Shown: piece after piece, positions 17,323 through 26,825 of the stretch | Numbering within the stretch: position 1 is the stretch's first letter | Layout: the number at the start of each line of letters is the position of its first letter | DNA from: Paenibacillus sp. J23TS9 | Lineage (GTDB): Bacteria; Bacillota; Bacilli; Paenibacillales; Paenibacillaceae | Assembly: GCF_018403225.1 (NCBI RefSeq) | Contig: NZ_BOSG01000001.1 | Coordinates: forward strand, 124,001-188,000 | Direction of reading: 5' to 3' | Length of the DNA: 64,000 nt | Program-made: the position numbers and the translations under genes | Notes under the pieces: generated by a model | What the model was told of the DNA's origin: nothing | Seen by the model: only the letters and a program-made list of their open reading frames with translations | Databases searched by the model: none

Positions 17323-18222
17323 TTACGCCTGCAAAGCCAAAACAGCTTCTCTGCACTCATCGGAGCAGAAGGATTGATGCTCTTCTTCACAATCGGTGCA
17401 GCAAACATGCTGTTTGTTGCATACCGGATTCGCACAATTGATGTAACGGTCTTCCGTTGTGCCGCAGTGAATGCATTTGGCGATAATCGTATCTTCCTCC
17501 GTACGGTTAATCGGCACCGAAATGCGCTCATCGAACACGTAGCATTTGCCATCCCATAGATGACCTTGTACTTCAGGATCCTTACCGTAAGTGACAATGC
17601 CGCCTTCCAGCTGGGATACGTCCTGGAAACCTTCTTTGATCAGGAAGCCTGTCAGTTTTTCACAGCGGATGCCGCCTGTGCAGTAAGTGAGTACTGTTTT
17701 GTCCTTGTATTCACTCATGTTGTTGCGAATCCACTCCGGAAACTCGCGGAACGAACCAACATCAGGACGGATGGCGCCTCTGAAATGGCCGATTTCATAC
17801 TCATAATCATTACGGCCGTCAATGACAACAACGTCTTCCTTCTGCAGCATTTCATGCCATTCTACCGGAGACAGTCTCTTGCCACCGATGACATTGGGGT
17901 CAAGCTCTTCTTCATAACGGAAAGTGACCAGTTCCTTTTTGTAGCGCACAAAAATTTTCTTGAACGCATGTCCTTCGGACTCATCGATTTTGAAGACCGT
18001 GTCGGCGAACAATGGATTGGCCTTCATATCATTCATATACTTTTCGGTTTGTTCCACAGTACCGGACAGAGTTCCGTTAATGCCTTCCGATGCTATCAAA
18101 ATGCGTCCTTTGACGCCAAGATCCTTACAATATTGAAGGTGCTCAGCTGTAAACTGTTCTGGATCAGGAATGCTTACAAATTTATAATATAGCAAAATAC
18201 GGTAATCATTAGATGCTGTCAT
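17323..18222 (-). CDS. trhO: tRNA uridine(34) hydroxylase, rhodanese family (TrhO/YceA)
   Basis: This cytoplasmic enzyme hydroxylates U34 of certain tRNAs on the way to 5-alkoxyuridines. The 299-aa protein has the UPF0176 N-terminal domain ([33 protein letters not shown]), a rhodanese domain with [16 protein letters not shown] and the active-site loop CTGGIRCEK (Cys about 181), and a cysteine-rich C-terminal zinc-binding tail ([10 protein letters not shown] onward, nine or more Cys), as in the Firmicutes form. AGGTGA precedes the ATG. It is transcribed alone from the promoter at 18259-18288. Confidence 0.92.
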   Translation of the reverse strand: MTASNDYRILLYYKFVSIPDPEQFTAEHLQYCKDLGVKGRILIASEGINGTLSGTVEQTEKYMNDMKANPLFADTVFKIDESEGHAFKKIFVRYKKELVTFRYEEELDPNVIGGKRLSPVEWHEMLQKEDVVVIDGRNDYEYEIGHFRGAIRPDVGSFREFPEWIRNNMSEYKDKTVLTYCTGGIRCEKLTGFLIKEGFQDVSQLEGGIVTYGKDPEVQGHLWDGKCYVFDERISVPINRTEEDTIIAKCIHCGTTEDRYINCANPVCNKQHVCCTDCEEEHQSFCSDECREAVLALQA

Positions 18223-18258
18223 TATTTTTTCACCTGTCTTGTAAATTTATCATATTTC

Positions 18259-18288
18259 ATTGTAGATGAATCTGCCGTACATAGTCAA
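18259..18288 (-). promoter_or_regulatory. Sigma-A promoter of trhO
   Basis: On the minus strand TTGACT (18288-18283), an 18-base spacer and TACAAT (18264-18259). Confidence 0.7.
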
Positions 18289-18399
18289 CTTAAAAAGTAT
18301 GGAACATTTCCATTATCGGCAATTAAACAAAGGCTTAACCGATTTCGAAAGAACGGATCGGTAAGAGAATAATTTCAAGAAAATGAAGAAGATAATCCA

Positions 18400-18425
18400 T
18401 AGAGAGTGCCCGTAAAGACCGATAT
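18400..18425 (+). promoter_or_regulatory. Sigma-D (flagellar)-like promoter of the chemoreceptor gene
   Basis: TAGA (18400-18403), a 14-base spacer and ACCGATAT (18418-18425) match the motility sigma consensus TAAA, 14-16, GCCGATAT at 3/4 and 7/8 positions. They lie 53 bases before the start codon of a methyl-accepting chemotaxis protein, which is the expected regulon. Confidence 0.5.
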
Positions 18426-18478
18426 AGTAAGATTATACCATTTAAATAGACTGTACGGTAATATAGGGGGACTTGCCA

Positions 18479-20527
18479 ATGCATGGAAAATCATTAAGAG
18501 AGCCGTTCCGCTGGAACCCGCTGCGGTCAATCGGAACGAAAATTGCCCTGATTATTGTCGCTGCTATCATTGCTTTTGTGGCGGTTACAGGCGTAGTATC
18601 ATATCAAATCTCCAAGAGAGCGCTAGAACGTGAGGTCACCAGTGCGTATCTGGAGACCGCTTTGCAAACGAGTCAGAAGCTCGATTTTCTGTACAATTCC
18701 TTTAATAAGATTTTGCTGCAGATGATGGTCGACAAACCGATGCAGAATACGGTCCTTGAAATGTTAGAACAAAAGGATAATCCGGTAGAATATACGCAGC
18801 TTGCGGATACACTGGATACCATACTGCAATCGTACATGTTTTCAGATACGTATATAACTTCCATTGAAGTGCTGCAAACCGATGGGACAATCGTTCCAAC
18901 GCTATCCGGTCTTCTTGCTAGCAAAAATTACAGCAGTGAAGACTGGTTTAAGAAAATCGTGGAGAGCGGCGGACAATCCGTTTGGATTGATCATAATCTG
19001 GAAGGAAACCGGAATACGAATCCGACCATTACGCTGGGCAGAGTGATTTCCGGAGAAGGCGTATCCACCGGATATTGTGTCATTCTTATTGATATCGACC
19101 TGGCAGCCATTAAGGAACAGGTGGAGAATGTGCATATGGGTGACGGAGGCGCCATTCAGGTCATTAGTCCCCAGAATCAGATTATTTACAGTAAAGCATC
19201 CTCGCAGCTTGGGAAAACGTCCGGTATTTCACTCCCTCCAGAAGGGATGAGCAATCCAAAATATTCTTTTCTCACTCCGGATAAATCCAAACAGGTTGTG
19301 ATGGCTAAATCAGAAACGAACGGATGGTTCACCATCGGAATGATTCCGGTGAGTGAGATGCTGAAGGATACCAAGCAGATTTTCCAAGCAACGCTGTGGG
19401 TGGTTGGCTGTGCATTTATACTGGCCATTCTGATTGGCTGGATGGTGGCCCGAATGATCGGTAAACCGCTGAACAGTCTGCGGGAGCTGATGAAACAGGG
19501 AGCAGACGGCAACCTGCAGGTCAGAACCCATGCGTCATCGAAGGACGAAATCGGCCAGGTAGGCAGAAGCTTTGATGAAATGATGCTGCATTTAACCGAT
19601 CTAGTGCATCATACAGGAGACTCTGCTGCTGAGATGCTGGCAATGGCAAGCGAACTTTCTCATGTATCCCTGAATACGGAAGAGACAGCAAAGGAAATTG
19701 CATCTGCCACCTCAGATATCGCCAAAGGCGGCGAAGGGCTGGCGAGCGATGCGGAGCATGGCAAGCTGCTGGCGCAAAGGTCCAAGGAACAGACGGAAAC
19801 CCTTGTCCAGACCAGCAGGGAAATGCAGAGTCTTGCGGAGGATGTAAATGGAACTAGCCGTATGGGAACGGAGTATATGGACGAGCTGATTCAGAAAACC
19901 GGGGATATGGAGGAACGAATTAGTTCCATCACCGGCAAGGTTTCGAAGCTGCAGAAAAGCACGGAGTCTATTTCTGAAGTGCTGGAGATACTGACACAAT
20001 TGATGAAGCAAACGAATGTCTTATCCCTGAATGCTACGATTGAAGCAGCCAGAGCGGGGAGTTATGGCAAAGGCTTCAGAGTGGTGGCTGACGAAATACG
20101 TGCCCTGTCCGAGCAGGCCAAGCGGTCGGTAGATGCCGTTGGTCAGATCACAGAAGCCATACAACAGGATATAGAGGAAACCGCCCTGGTGTTGAGTGAT
20201 TCAAGCCCTATCTTTATGCAGCAAATCTCATCGGTGAAAAACGCCGACAAGCTCTTTAATCAGGTCGGTTCGCAAATGGGTGAGCTGATGAGTCATTTAG
20301 CGCTTGTTAACCGTTCTATTCTTGATCTGGAGCAGTCCCAGCTGCTGCTGTCGGATGCGATGATGGGCGTCAGTATCGTATCGGATCAATCGCTGGCTAC
20401 CTCTGAAGAAGTAGCATCACTCAGTAACGAACAGCTTGGCATCAGCACAGGTCTGGTTCATCTGTCCAAGAAGCTTCAAGTACTTTCCGGAGTGTTAAAA
20501 GACTCCCTGTCCCGGTTTAAGATTTAA
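18479..20527 (+). CDS. Methyl-accepting chemotaxis protein
   Basis: This is a membrane chemoreceptor of 682 aa. A transmembrane helix lies at about 22-41, a large extracellular dCACHE-type ligand domain at about 45-295, a second helix at about 300-322, HAMP at about 323-376, and the cytoplasmic signalling hairpin with tip sequence LNATIEAARAG near 518. ATG 18479 is chosen because AGGGGG sits eight bases upstream; the TTG at 18473 would leave two. The ligand cannot be told, though the neighbourhood is full of sugar uptake genes. A sigma-D-like promoter precedes it, and the terminator stem overlaps its last codons. Confidence 0.93.
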   Translation: MHGKSLREPFRWNPLRSIGTKIALIIVAAIIAFVAVTGVVSYQISKRALEREVTSAYLETALQTSQKLDFLYNSFNKILLQMMVDKPMQNTVLEMLEQKDNPVEYTQLADTLDTILQSYMFSDTYITSIEVLQTDGTIVPTLSGLLASKNYSSEDWFKKIVESGGQSVWIDHNLEGNRNTNPTITLGRVISGEGVSTGYCVILIDIDLAAIKEQVENVHMGDGGAIQVISPQNQIIYSKASSQLGKTSGISLPPEGMSNPKYSFLTPDKSKQVVMAKSETNGWFTIGMIPVSEMLKDTKQIFQATLWVVGCAFILAILIGWMVARMIGKPLNSLRELMKQGADGNLQVRTHASSKDEIGQVGRSFDEMMLHLTDLVHHTGDSAAEMLAMASELSHVSLNTEETAKEIASATSDIAKGGEGLASDAEHGKLLAQRSKEQTETLVQTSREMQSLAEDVNGTSRMGTEYMDELIQKTGDMEERISSITGKVSKLQKSTESISEVLEILTQLMKQTNVLSLNATIEAARAGSYGKGFRVVADEIRALSEQAKRSVDAVGQITEAIQQDIEETALVLSDSSPIFMQQISSVKNADKLFNQVGSQMGELMSHLALVNRSILDLEQSQLLLSDAMMGVSIVSDQSLATSEEVASLSNEQLGISTGLVHLSKKLQVLSGVLKDSLSRFKI

Positions 20528-20549
20528 CTCCGGGCGGGAGTCTTTTTTT
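20501..20549 (+). terminator. Terminator overlapping the 3' end of the MCP gene
   Basis: GACTCCC-(TGT)-CCCGG pairs with CCGGG-(C)-GGGAGTC and is followed by seven T; the left arm lies inside the coding region. Confidence 0.85.
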
Positions 20550-20564
20550 CGTTTATAAACCAAT

Positions 20565-21788
20565 CTACACTGTCATTTGCTCGGTTTTACTGGTGTTAGG
20601 TGTTTGATTCATTTTACTGTTCTCGCGTCCGGCAAGCCCCTGGAATACAGGGATAGCGACCAGGCAGGCAATCGTGATCATCACGATGATGCCGAAGGCC
20701 ATGCCCTGCATTTCGGTCAGCGAAAAGGTCAGGCTCAGCAGCAGACAGCGTGTAAATACGAGAATACATTCTCTCCATACGAGAAAGGTTCGCTTGGTGG
20801 TCGGGCTCAGATGTTTGATATATTTGAACTGCTGCGCGTTCCATACGATGGAAAAGTAGAACATGCCGACGGAGGTAAAGATATTGGATACGATCAGCAT
20901 GATGGGATTATGAAGCAGAGCGATCAGAAACCCGAAGGCAAGCAGCAGCGTCCCAATCCAAAGCCACTTCATTTCATTGAATTTAATACGGCGGTAGAGC
21001 AAAAGTCCAAGCAGGGAAGATAGGGTATAGAGTAAATTCAATAATGCAATCCATAGTTTGTTCTGTGTGACGGAAAAGGTGAACAGAAGGGCGAACAAAT
21101 TTTGAAACTGGAGAAACACTCCGGCTGCAAGCAGCGATAGCAGAACCCATTTGGCACCAGGGTAGCTGAAGGCCGATCGGAAGCCTAAGGTATAGATGGG
21201 TTCACGCATCTCGATGGGCGAAGTCTGAGGGGGCAGATAGATCCGCGGCATTCTCGACGAATAGATAAGCATCACAGCGATAAAAATCAACATTGTAATA
21301 AATGAACCCCTATAACCAAAACCTTGGATGACTGCCGCAGAAAGGATGGGAACGGCCATATTCAGCGCCTGAGATGTAATGTTAATAGCGGCAAAGTAGG
21401 GCGCAAGTTCGTTTTCCTTTCCCTGCATGGCGATCCCTAAGTTCTGAGAGGATTGGGAGAATCCGAACATCATGCCAACCGGAATCCCGAGCAGCGTAAT
21501 CCAGAGCAGCCGGTTATCGAGCTGAACGGTCATTAAATACATGAACGCCATGGCTCCGCATACGGCAGATATCGCAAGCAGCACCCGGATGGAATATTTG
21601 CTGATGAGCTTTGAGGCGAGCGCAAACGTCAGCCCCCAGCATATGTACATGGACAGATTATAAAGGGAAACTTCACCGATTCCATGATTGGACTCCCATA
21701 TATACAAATTAACGAAGATGGCGATATATATGGAGATGATCGAGCTGATGATGTTCATGATCAGCAGTTTTCGTATATCGTTTGACAC
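20565..21788 (-). CDS. MFS-like integral membrane transporter
   Basis: This is a 407-aa protein with about twelve hydrophobic helices in two sets of six, for example LLIMNIISSIISIYIAIFVN at the start and GIIVMITIACLVAIPVFQ at the end. An MFS-type loop lies after helix 2-3 (ASKLISKYSIRVLL). The C-terminal tail is hydrophilic. I choose the GTG at 21788 (protein start MSNDIRKLL) because AAAAGGGAG lies eight bases upstream; the longer frame from 21857 runs back through the terminator of the neighbouring operon. The substrate is unknown. It stands downstream of the sugar ABC operon but behind that operon's terminator. Confidence 0.78.
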   Translation of the reverse strand: MSNDIRKLLIMNIISSIISIYIAIFVNLYIWESNHGIGEVSLYNLSMYICWGLTFALASKLISKYSIRVLLAISAVCGAMAFMYLMTVQLDNRLLWITLLGIPVGMMFGFSQSSQNLGIAMQGKENELAPYFAAINITSQALNMAVPILSAAVIQGFGYRGSFITMLIFIAVMLIYSSRMPRIYLPPQTSPIEMREPIYTLGFRSAFSYPGAKWVLLSLLAAGVFLQFQNLFALLFTFSVTQNKLWIALLNLLYTLSSLLGLLLYRRIKFNEMKWLWIGTLLLAFGFLIALLHNPIMLIVSNIFTSVGMFYFSIVWNAQQFKYIKHLSPTTKRTFLVWRECILVFTRCLLLSLTFSLTEMQGMAFGIIVMITIACLVAIPVFQGLAGRENSKMNQTPNTSKTEQMTV

Positions 21789-21835
21789 GTTGCCCGCTCC
21801 CTTTTCGTGATGGAGATAAATGTAAATTGAGCCCC

Positions 21836-21877
21836 AAAAAAACAATAACCTTAGCATGGATTCACCAGACTAAGGTT
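21836..21877 (-). terminator. Terminator of the minus-strand sugar importer operon
   Basis: AACCTTAG/CTAAGGTT eight-pair stem (21870-21877 with 21847-21854) followed on the minus strand by ATTG and seven T (21842-21836). Confidence 0.75.
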
Positions 21878-21921
21878 TGTTCAATATGATATTCATGGCT
21901 AGCATTTCAGCCGTATTCCGG

Positions 21922-22767
21922 CTATTTCACGGCGCCTGCCGTAATTCCGCTGGCAATCTGCTTCTGGAAGAACATATACATAACCAGTACAGGAACGATC
22001 GTGATAAGTAGTCCTGCAAAGAGTGGACCCCATTCCGTACGGTACTGCATCTGTGCCTGCATCATAGCGATGCCGACAGGCAGCGTGTAGTGTACAGGAT
22101 CATTCACCAGTATGGTTCCGATGATATATTCATTCCATATATTCAGAACATTGACGATGCCGACGGTAATCAGTCCAGGCTGGGAAAGAGGGAGCATAAC
22201 TCTGAAAAATATTCCGTAGTATGATGCACCATCAATAGAAGCCGCTTCTTCCAATTCCTTAGGCAAGCTCTTGAAAAAACCAACCAATACGAAGATACCA
22301 AAGGCGATCAGGGTGGATGCATATACCAGAATCAGGCCAAAGGAAGAGTTCGTCAGGTGCATGGAATTTAACAAGAAGAATAAAGGAATCAATGCCAAGC
22401 TGAAAGGAATCATCATGGAAGAAATATAAAGCAGGAAGAGCGCAGAGCTTCCTTTAAAAGGATAGCGTGCCAAAACATATGCGGTTGAGGCTGCCAAAAA
22501 CAATCCTAGCAGAGTCGAACCAAGGGTAACGACAACCGAATTCGTGAAGTACGTACCGAAGCTGAATTCACTCCACACATAAGTAAAGTTACTCCAGAGC
22601 AGCGGGAAGTCCGGCAGCGACCATGGCATTTTCCGGAAAAATTGATCGTTGTTCTTAAGGGCATCCAGCAGCGTCCAAAGAAGCGGATAAATAACGGAAA
22701 TTCCCCATATCACTAGAATGGCATAGAATATGATTTTGATAATCGGGTTTGAAACGCCTGATTTCAT
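21922..22767 (-). CDS. Sugar ABC transporter permease, MalG type
   Basis: This is a CUT1-family inner-membrane permease of 281 aa with six predicted helices. The cytoplasmic EAA loop EEAASIDGASYYGIFF, about 90 residues from the C-terminus, docks the shared ATPase. It ends in the usual short tail after FFQKQIASG. A GGAGGAA ribosome site precedes the ATG. It is the last gene of the binding protein-permease-permease operon, 27 bases after its partner. No ATPase gene is in the window, so an MsmX-like ATPase elsewhere probably energises it. Confidence 0.93.
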   Translation of the reverse strand: MKSGVSNPIIKIIFYAILVIWGISVIYPLLWTLLDALKNNDQFFRKMPWSLPDFPLLWSNFTYVWSEFSFGTYFTNSVVVTLGSTLLGLFLAASTAYVLARYPFKGSSALFLLYISSMMIPFSLALIPLFFLLNSMHLTNSSFGLILVYASTLIAFGIFVLVGFFKSLPKELEEAASIDGASYYGIFFRVMLPLSQPGLITVGIVNVLNIWNEYIIGTILVNDPVHYTLPVGIAMMQAQMQYRTEWGPLFAGLLITIVPVLVMYMFFQKQIASGITAGAVK

Positions 22768-22794
22768 AATTGGTTCCTCCTGGGCATTTGGAAA

Positions 22795-23697
22795 TCAGCT
22801 GACCTCAATAGTTTCCTGATGCATTAATTTTTGCATGATAACGGTTGTAATGAGTGAAGCGATCAATATCAATACGCCGATGGCCGCACCATAACCGAAG
22901 TGGTACTGGCTAAACGCCATTTGATATAAGTAGGAACCCATGACCTGTGTCGAATTGTCGGGTCCGCCATTTGTCATAATTAAAACGATGACAAAGGATC
23001 CGTTTAGCGTTGTCATCATAATATTCAAAATAGATACTTTCATTTGCTCCCAGATCAGCGGCAGGGTGATGTAACGGAACTGTGTCCATTGACCTGCGCC
23101 TTCCAGACCCGATGCCTCATAATAGGATTCCGGAATGCTTTGAATCGCCGCGATCAGGAGAATCATATAAAAGCCGATCCCGGCCCAGATGGCCGGTGGC
23201 AGCAGCATCCAAATCGTATGATTCGTGAAGCCGAGCCAAGTAATGTCTACCTTATCCTTCGTGAACAAGGAGAGGAAAGAATTCAAAAATCCGATCTGCG
23301 GGTTATAAATGAAGTTCCAAAGTACGCCGATAACGACAACGGAAATAACATTCGGAATAAAAAAGATGGACCGAAAAAAATTCGAAAGCTTAAAGCGAAA
23401 CCGGGTCAATGCTACAGCAAAAAAGGTTGCCAGAATCATAATGCCGATAATTTTCCCAATGACGAGGAAGTAATCATTGCCCATCGCGTTCCATACAATG
23501 GGGTCGTGAATCATTTCTTTAAAGTTGTCCAAACCGATAAACGTTTTATTATCCGACGATCCGGACCAGTCAAACAAGGAATAATACATCGCCTGTGCAA
23601 CGGGATATATCGTAAACACGCAGAAGAACAGAAACGTAGGAAGTATGAAGGTTGCGATAAACAGGTTACGCTGCCACTTGGTTGTTCCCAATTTCAT
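22795..23697 (-). CDS. Sugar ABC transporter permease, MalF type
   Basis: This is a 300-aa CUT1 permease beginning MKLGTTKWQRN. It has six helices and the EAA loop EASGLEGAGQWTQF, partner of the MalG-type gene downstream. I start it at 23697, where an AAAGGCAGG ribosome site is found; an upstream in-frame ATG at 23760 would begin inside the intergenic hairpin. The substrate should follow that of the binding protein at 23793. Confidence 0.92.
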   Translation of the reverse strand: MKLGTTKWQRNLFIATFILPTFLFFCVFTIYPVAQAMYYSLFDWSGSSDNKTFIGLDNFKEMIHDPIVWNAMGNDYFLVIGKIIGIMILATFFAVALTRFRFKLSNFFRSIFFIPNVISVVVIGVLWNFIYNPQIGFLNSFLSLFTKDKVDITWLGFTNHTIWMLLPPAIWAGIGFYMILLIAAIQSIPESYYEASGLEGAGQWTQFRYITLPLIWEQMKVSILNIMMTTLNGSFVIVLIMTNGGPDNSTQVMGSYLYQMAFSQYHFGYGAAIGVLILIASLITTVIMQKLMHQETIEVS

Positions 23698-23729
23698 CCG
23701 GTTAAACCTGCCTTTCCAAAATAATTTAA

Positions 23730-23765
23730 GGAGGATGACCGAAGAGTATATCCTCGTCATCCTCC
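23730..23765 (-). promoter_or_regulatory. Stem-loop between binding-protein and permease genes
   Basis: GGAGGATGAC and GTCATCCTCC form a ten-pair perfect hairpin, followed on the minus strand by TTAAATTATTTT. Such loops commonly end or stabilise most binding-protein transcripts while letting some through to the permeases. Confidence 0.7.
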
Positions 23766-23792
23766 GTCTCTATCGTCTGTAGCTATTTATGA

Positions 23793-25169
23793 TTATTTAG
23801 CTGCTTTTTTTGCTACTTCTACTACACGTTCAACCCATTGTTCCGGGGTGATTTTGCTGATAGTCAAAGCGTCGGTAGCATCTTGCATTGCTTTATCAAC
23901 GTCGGCGTTGAACGTGATGGCAGGTACAACGACAGTGTTAGCATCGGTCAGGTATTTAGCTGCGTCTTTAACATGGCTAGGCGCGTTGGAAGCACTGATA
24001 TCGCCTTTGATGTTGGAAGGAGCGCCGCTAAGCTCTGCCCATTGGGAAGCTTGAGCTTTGGAGAATACGAATTGTAAGAATGCTTTTGCTGCATCTTTGT
24101 TTTTCGCATTTTTCGCAATAGCTACGTTAGCTGTGGAAGTGTTCGCAACGACTTTACCGCCGGCATCTTGAGTAACCGAAGGAATGAAGCCGAAGGAGAA
24201 CCCGCCAGGAATGTCTTTAGCCATTTCGTTTGGCAGCCAGAGGCCGTTTGGAATGAAAGCGTCTTTATGCTGCAGGAACAGCATTTGGGAATCCGTATGG
24301 TTGATTTGGATGGAAGCTTTGTCAATGAATCCTTTATCGCGAAGCTCCACGATTTTTTTCAATGCTGTCAGTACGGCTGGTTGTTGGAACGCTTCGACCT
24401 TAGAAGCAGCCATATCTTGAAGGATTGAAATATCGTTGTTATTAGCAGAAACGATAGCCGGATACAAAATAGCACCGTTGATGTAATAAGGATATTTACC
24501 CGTATGGATGAAAGGTGTCGTTCCGGCAGCTTTGATCTTATCGCTCACAGCCAGGAAGGACTGCCAGTCGGTTGGCTCTTCCCATCCTTTTTCTTGAAAG
24601 AGTGCCTTATCCCAAAATACGCCCCAAGAGTTCAGTACGAGAGGGATATCATACACTTTACCGTCAAACTCCTGAGCAGGTTGTGCCAGAATATCTGTGA
24701 TTTTCTCACCATCGATATTTTTGGCATCCTTCAGCCAGTCGGTCAGATCTTCGAGCTGTCCGTCTTCAACCATTTGGCGGTCGTTCAAGTTAGGTCCGTC
24801 GATGTATACGAAATCCGGCGGATTGCCTCCAACCCAGCGGGGCTTCATTTGATCGTTGATTTTAGGGCCGCCGCTTTCTTTGATCTTCAGATCCGGGTTT
24901 GCAGCTTGGAAATCAGCGATGACTTTCTTCCACCATTTGTCACCGTAACCGCCAACAAAGTACTGGATTTCAAAGTCGCCTGTCAGTTTCTTCGCGCCGT
25001 CGTCTGTTGCTGTTTTGGTTCCTTCATCCGTTGTTTTAGCCGGTTCTTCCGATTTTGCGGGTTCCGGTTGTTTGGTAGCTTCGTCTTTGGAACTTCCGCA
25101 GCCTGCAAGTGGAGCTACGGCCAGTAAAGCCGCAATACCCAGCGCAGCCAATTTTGTTTTTGACACCAT
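23793..25169 (-). CDS. Carbohydrate ABC transporter substrate-binding lipoprotein (NgcE-like)
   Basis: This is a 458-aa surface lipoprotein. The signal ends in lipobox PLAGC (Cys about 24), then a long linker rich in Lys, Glu, Thr and Asp (to about 60), then the cluster-D/B sugar-binding fold with WWKKVIADFQAANPDLKI, YVDGPNLND-like and DIPLVLNSWGVFWDK. The overall pattern resembles binding proteins for GlcNAc or chitobiose, but ligand assignment is a guess. It heads the operon with two permeases and is preceded by the terminator of the signalling operon. TTACAGCGCCTACA at 25223-25236 is a poor cre-like match. Confidence 0.9.
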   Translation of the reverse strand: MVSKTKLAALGIAALLAVAPLAGCGSSKDEATKQPEPAKSEEPAKTTDEGTKTATDDGAKKLTGDFEIQYFVGGYGDKWWKKVIADFQAANPDLKIKESGGPKINDQMKPRWVGGNPPDFVYIDGPNLNDRQMVEDGQLEDLTDWLKDAKNIDGEKITDILAQPAQEFDGKVYDIPLVLNSWGVFWDKALFQEKGWEEPTDWQSFLAVSDKIKAAGTTPFIHTGKYPYYINGAILYPAIVSANNNDISILQDMAASKVEAFQQPAVLTALKKIVELRDKGFIDKASIQINHTDSQMLFLQHKDAFIPNGLWLPNEMAKDIPGGFSFGFIPSVTQDAGGKVVANTSTANVAIAKNAKNKDAAKAFLQFVFSKAQASQWAELSGAPSNIKGDISASNAPSHVKDAAKYLTDANTVVVPAITFNADVDKAMQDATDALTISKITPEQWVERVVEVAKKAAK

Positions 25170-25480
25170 AAAGGCTAACCTCCCTTAGATAATGTTCAAC
25201 GCTATATTTGTCTACTGTCTTGAATTACAGCGCCTACATTTATCATAGTGAGATGGGACGTGCGGCTCCATCGAAATTCTTCCACGAATTCTTTGTTATT
25301 TTCTTTTCTCGAAAATTTTCCGTATAAATCTACCCATAGCTTATTCGGGACAATCCAAAATAGAAGGGGTACTGAAAAAAGCTCGTAAGAACACGAAAAA
25401 AGAGCAGGACGTTTGTCCGGCTCTTTTAGAGATTTCATAAAGAATGCAGCGTATGAAGAACGCGTCGATAGATGCTTTTT
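25170..25480. other. Intergenic region between signalling operon and importer operon
   Basis: It contains the terminator at 25395-25428. Upstream of the importer gene lies a TATGAT at about 25245-25250 (minus strand) without a good -35 partner, which would suit an activator-dependent promoter responding to the nearby AraC-type regulator. No gene is seen. Confidence 0.4.
25395..25428 (-). terminator. Terminator of the signalling operon
   Basis: On the minus strand AAAAGAGC-CGGAC pairs with GTCC-T-GCTCTTTT, followed by TTCG; it closes the regulator-kinase-sensor-lipoprotein unit. Confidence 0.8.
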
Positions 25481-26782
25481 TTACTGCCGATGATGGCTTT
25501 TAATCTCCTGTTGCTCCTCTTCGGCAAACTTCTGAAGCTGATCCAGCGCCTGTTGGGGCGAAACATGATCATGGAGAACCGCATCTCCCATTTTCCGTGC
25601 CGTATCCATCACGGCTTGCCATTCGGGCTGTTGGATTGGATAGTAGCTCGCGCTTCGCAAAGCGGCCAAATCTGCCTTCATGTCCACGTTGGCTGATCCC
25701 AAACGCTCGCCCGTAAGCTGAGTTACAGGCAAGAAGCCTTCTTGCTGGATAATTTCCTCATAGATCGGGCTGGAGTACAAATAGTCCAGAAATTTGGAAA
25801 GAGCCTGCTTGTTCGTATGATCGGTTTTGAAGGAAACCAACGTGTCTTGGACACCAAAATTAATCGGCTTGACCCCATCCTTTACGGGGATCGGTCCTTT
25901 ATCGTATTCTAAATCCGGAAACTCACGGGGAACAACCAAATTGAAATAATTGCCCGATATCATCATCCCAAGCTTCCCGTCACCAAGCACGCGCTGCTTC
26001 TCATCCCGGGTGGTCACTGTTGGATCGGAATCGGTTAAGCCTTGAACATACATGTCCCTTAGGAAAGTCAGTCCTTCCACATTTTCAGGTGAATTGATGG
26101 TCCACTTCCCGTCCTTGATCCAGCCGCCGCCCGCGCCGAGGAAAAAGTATGAGAGATAGGCCTGGATTTCATTGTCGGTCAAATCCACCCCAAAGCCACG
26201 GGCCTTGCCGGTCTTTTTGATTTTGCCGGCATCCACTTTAAGCTCGGACCATGTTTTTGGAGATGAGGCAATGCCCGCTTCACGGAAGAGTTCCTTATTG
26301 TAATACAGCTTTCGGGTCGAAGACACGTAAGGAATGGCGTATTGCTTTCCGTTCCAGTTATCGAGCTTCATCAAATCCGGGTAGAACTTTTTCTTCAGCT
26401 CGGGTGAGATGATATCATCCATGTCATTCAGCAGACCGTCATTGGCAAAATGAGTGTATACATTCGTATTGAGGAGGTCCGGCGGCTGATTTTTGCTGAT
26501 CATGGTGGTATAGATGATATCGAGAATATCCCAGTTCGCAACCTGAAGGTTAATGACAATATCCGGATTTTTAAGCATGAAGTCCTGTACCAGATTTTCG
26601 AGCAGCGGTCTGGTTTGCGAGCTGTATTCCGATGCCACGAAGTTAATAAGCGCCGGCGGATCCTCCTTTGGCTTCACGGTTTGCTTAGCTTGATCCGTGC
26701 TGGAGCAGGAGAGGAGCAGCGGTGGTATGACCAAGAGGGAGAAGGATAACTTTGCCAGGCTGGTTAGCAGGCGGATGTTCAT
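25481..26782 (-). CDS. Extracellular solute-binding lipoprotein in the signalling operon
   Basis: This is a 433-aa lipoprotein. The start MNIRLLTSL at 26782 is supported by an AAAGG-type ribosome site and by the position of the lipobox LLLSC; the longer frame from 26893 runs into the preceding gene. The mature part has the family-1 solute-binding fold (DFMLKNPDIVINLQVANWD, YAIPYVSSTRKLYYNKE, GKLGMMISGNYF). It is the fourth gene after the regulator, kinase and membrane-anchored sensor, 43 bases downstream, with no permease of its own before the terminator. It may present sugar to the sensor complex or share the permeases of the next operon. Confidence 0.87.
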   Translation of the reverse strand: MNIRLLTSLAKLSFSLLVIPPLLLSCSSTDQAKQTVKPKEDPPALINFVASEYSSQTRPLLENLVQDFMLKNPDIVINLQVANWDILDIIYTTMISKNQPPDLLNTNVYTHFANDGLLNDMDDIISPELKKKFYPDLMKLDNWNGKQYAIPYVSSTRKLYYNKELFREAGIASSPKTWSELKVDAGKIKKTGKARGFGVDLTDNEIQAYLSYFFLGAGGGWIKDGKWTINSPENVEGLTFLRDMYVQGLTDSDPTVTTRDEKQRVLGDGKLGMMISGNYFNLVVPREFPDLEYDKGPIPVKDGVKPINFGVQDTLVSFKTDHTNKQALSKFLDYLYSSPIYEEIIQQEGFLPVTQLTGERLGSANVDMKADLAALRSASYYPIQQPEWQAVMDTARKMGDAVLHDHVSPQQALDQLQKFAEEEQQEIKSHHRQ

Positions 26783-26825
26783 CTTGCTCTCACACCTTTC
26801 TTTTAGGATCAATAGATGATGATGG

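Noticed and set aside
17560..18192. 210-codon plus-strand frame
   Set aside because: Antisense of trhO, no ribosome site or domain.
25223..25236. Possible cre before the NgcE-like gene
   Set aside because: Only about 10 of 14 positions match and symmetry is poor.
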